This document shows, in pieces, positions 52,645 to 53,096 of a stretch of DNA of 53,096 bases. This DNA is from Prochlorococcus sp. AG-347-K20. Lineage in GTDB: Bacteria > Cyanobacteriota > Cyanobacteriia > PCC-6307 > Cyanobiaceae. The stretch covers positions 1 through 53,096 of the forward strand of contig QCCH01000010.1 of assembly GCA_003281315.1 (NCBI GenBank), read 5' to 3'. The first letter of the stretch is position 1; every line of letters begins with the position of its first letter. The notes under the pieces were generated by a model. The model made no database searches and was not told where the DNA came from. It worked only from the letters and a program-made list of their open reading frames with translations. A program made the translations under genes and the position numbers.

Positions 52645-53096
52645 ATGAATTCTTGGTGTAGAAATTTAGAATTACTCATAAAATCAAGAACCTCATTAAT
52701 TTGGATCAGGACTAAAGAAGAGGAAAGATTAGAAAAACTGGTTAATTTCTCTTGTGAAAGACTAAATATAAAAAGATTCGTTTGCTGGGATTGTGTTAGC
52801 GGTATAAAAGGATTAATAAATGAAGAAGGTAAATTTTCTAACAATCCGTTAGGTGTGCTCAATTGGCTTAAAGAACAAAGTTCTGAAGTCTCAACTATTT
52901 TGTTAGTAAAAGATTTTCATAAATTTTATGACGATCCATCTATCAATAGAACTATTAAAGAACTGTCTTCAATACTCAAGAAAACTAGTCACAATTTAAT
53001 TATTAGTTCACATTTATTTCCATCATCAGAAGAGCTGGATGAATTAATGACAATTGTAAATCTACCTTTACCTGATCAAAATGAATTGAAAAGTCT
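52645..53096 (+). CDS. ycf46: Ycf46-type AAA ATPase, 5' part
   Basis: 151 codons are present; the gene continues past the window. The N-terminal part (LLIKSRTSLIWIRTKEEERL, FVCWDCVSGIKG) matches Ycf46, a protein with an inactive N-terminal AAA module and an active second one. Ycf46 of cyanobacteria is linked to carbon-dioxide use. The yidC-ycf46 neighbourhood is common in this group. Confidence 0.85.
   Translation, partial: MNSWCRNLELLIKSRTSLIWIRTKEEERLEKLVNFSCERLNIKRFVCWDCVSGIKGLINEEGKFSNNPLGVLNWLKEQSSEVSTILLVKDFHKFYDDPSINRTIKELSSILKKTSHNLIISSHLFPSSEELDELMTIVNLPLPDQNELKS

Overview
The window is from a very AT-rich marine picocyanobacterium, almost certainly a high-light-adapted Prochlorococcus. 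It encodes a Pcb chlorophyll-binding antenna protein, D2 and CP43 (psbC starts at an overlapping GTG with the N terminus METPF), Ycf4, Ycf39, PetM, an NTRC-type thioredoxin reductase, flavodoxin and FutA. Genes are short, tightly packed and rich in A/T codons. The strain cannot be named from sequence alone; an isiB-pcb pair suggests a lineage with more than one pcb gene.

Left end, 1-4.7 kb: a genomic island. It starts inside a large Ig/Calx-beta surface-type protein, followed by a secreted-type M10/metzincin protease with the same ~200-residue C-terminal module, a membrane-anchored M48-type peptidase and a small excisionase/AlpA-like helix-turn-helix protein. Two 48-bp copies of the 3' half of tRNA-Pro(UGG) bracket the M10 gene. 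Short motif doublets about one helical turn apart sit inside both ends of each cassette: GGGCGA around the M10 gene, TTCCCTCA around the M48 gene. I read these as very small, integrase-less tRNA-targeting elements stacked in tandem (tycheposon-like satellites).

4.9-30 kb is core genome: ychF; a membrane fusion protein, polA, cysS, dxr and a thioredoxin-like [2Fe-2S] protein; a YheT-like hydrolase with pntA1/pntA2/pntB; ntrC-type trxB; infA; ycf39, petM, an alpha/beta hydrolase, ilvN, a cyclophilin lipoprotein, ycf4; the psbD-psbC operon with its terminator; maf, cobQ, a [2Fe-2S] ferredoxin and a VTT-like membrane protein.

30-32.7 kb is a second, decayed island downstream of an intact tRNA-Ser(CGA) on the minus strand. 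It has a Yfr2-family small RNA, a 52-residue protein with a CP12-like cysteine tail, two short tRNA-Ser 3'-end scars each followed by motif arrays at matching distances, an AlpA regulator broken by one stop codon, the N-terminal stub of a probable helicase/restriction gene and a SAM methyltransferase.

32.7-53 kb is again mostly core: futA/piuC (iron), a small secreted protein, a Som-type porin, glyQ, a MIF-like tautomerase, methyltransferase and DUF proteins, pcb and isiB, an AhpC/TSA-like protein, SemiSWEET, an AEC permease, cell-envelope glycosyltransferases, an EamA transporter, sppA, aroH, DUF2808, and the rpmH-rnpA-PH-yidC-ycf46 cluster. Two genes (the cyclophilin lipoprotein and the AEC permease) appear to lack an ATG/GTG/TTG start where the protein should begin.
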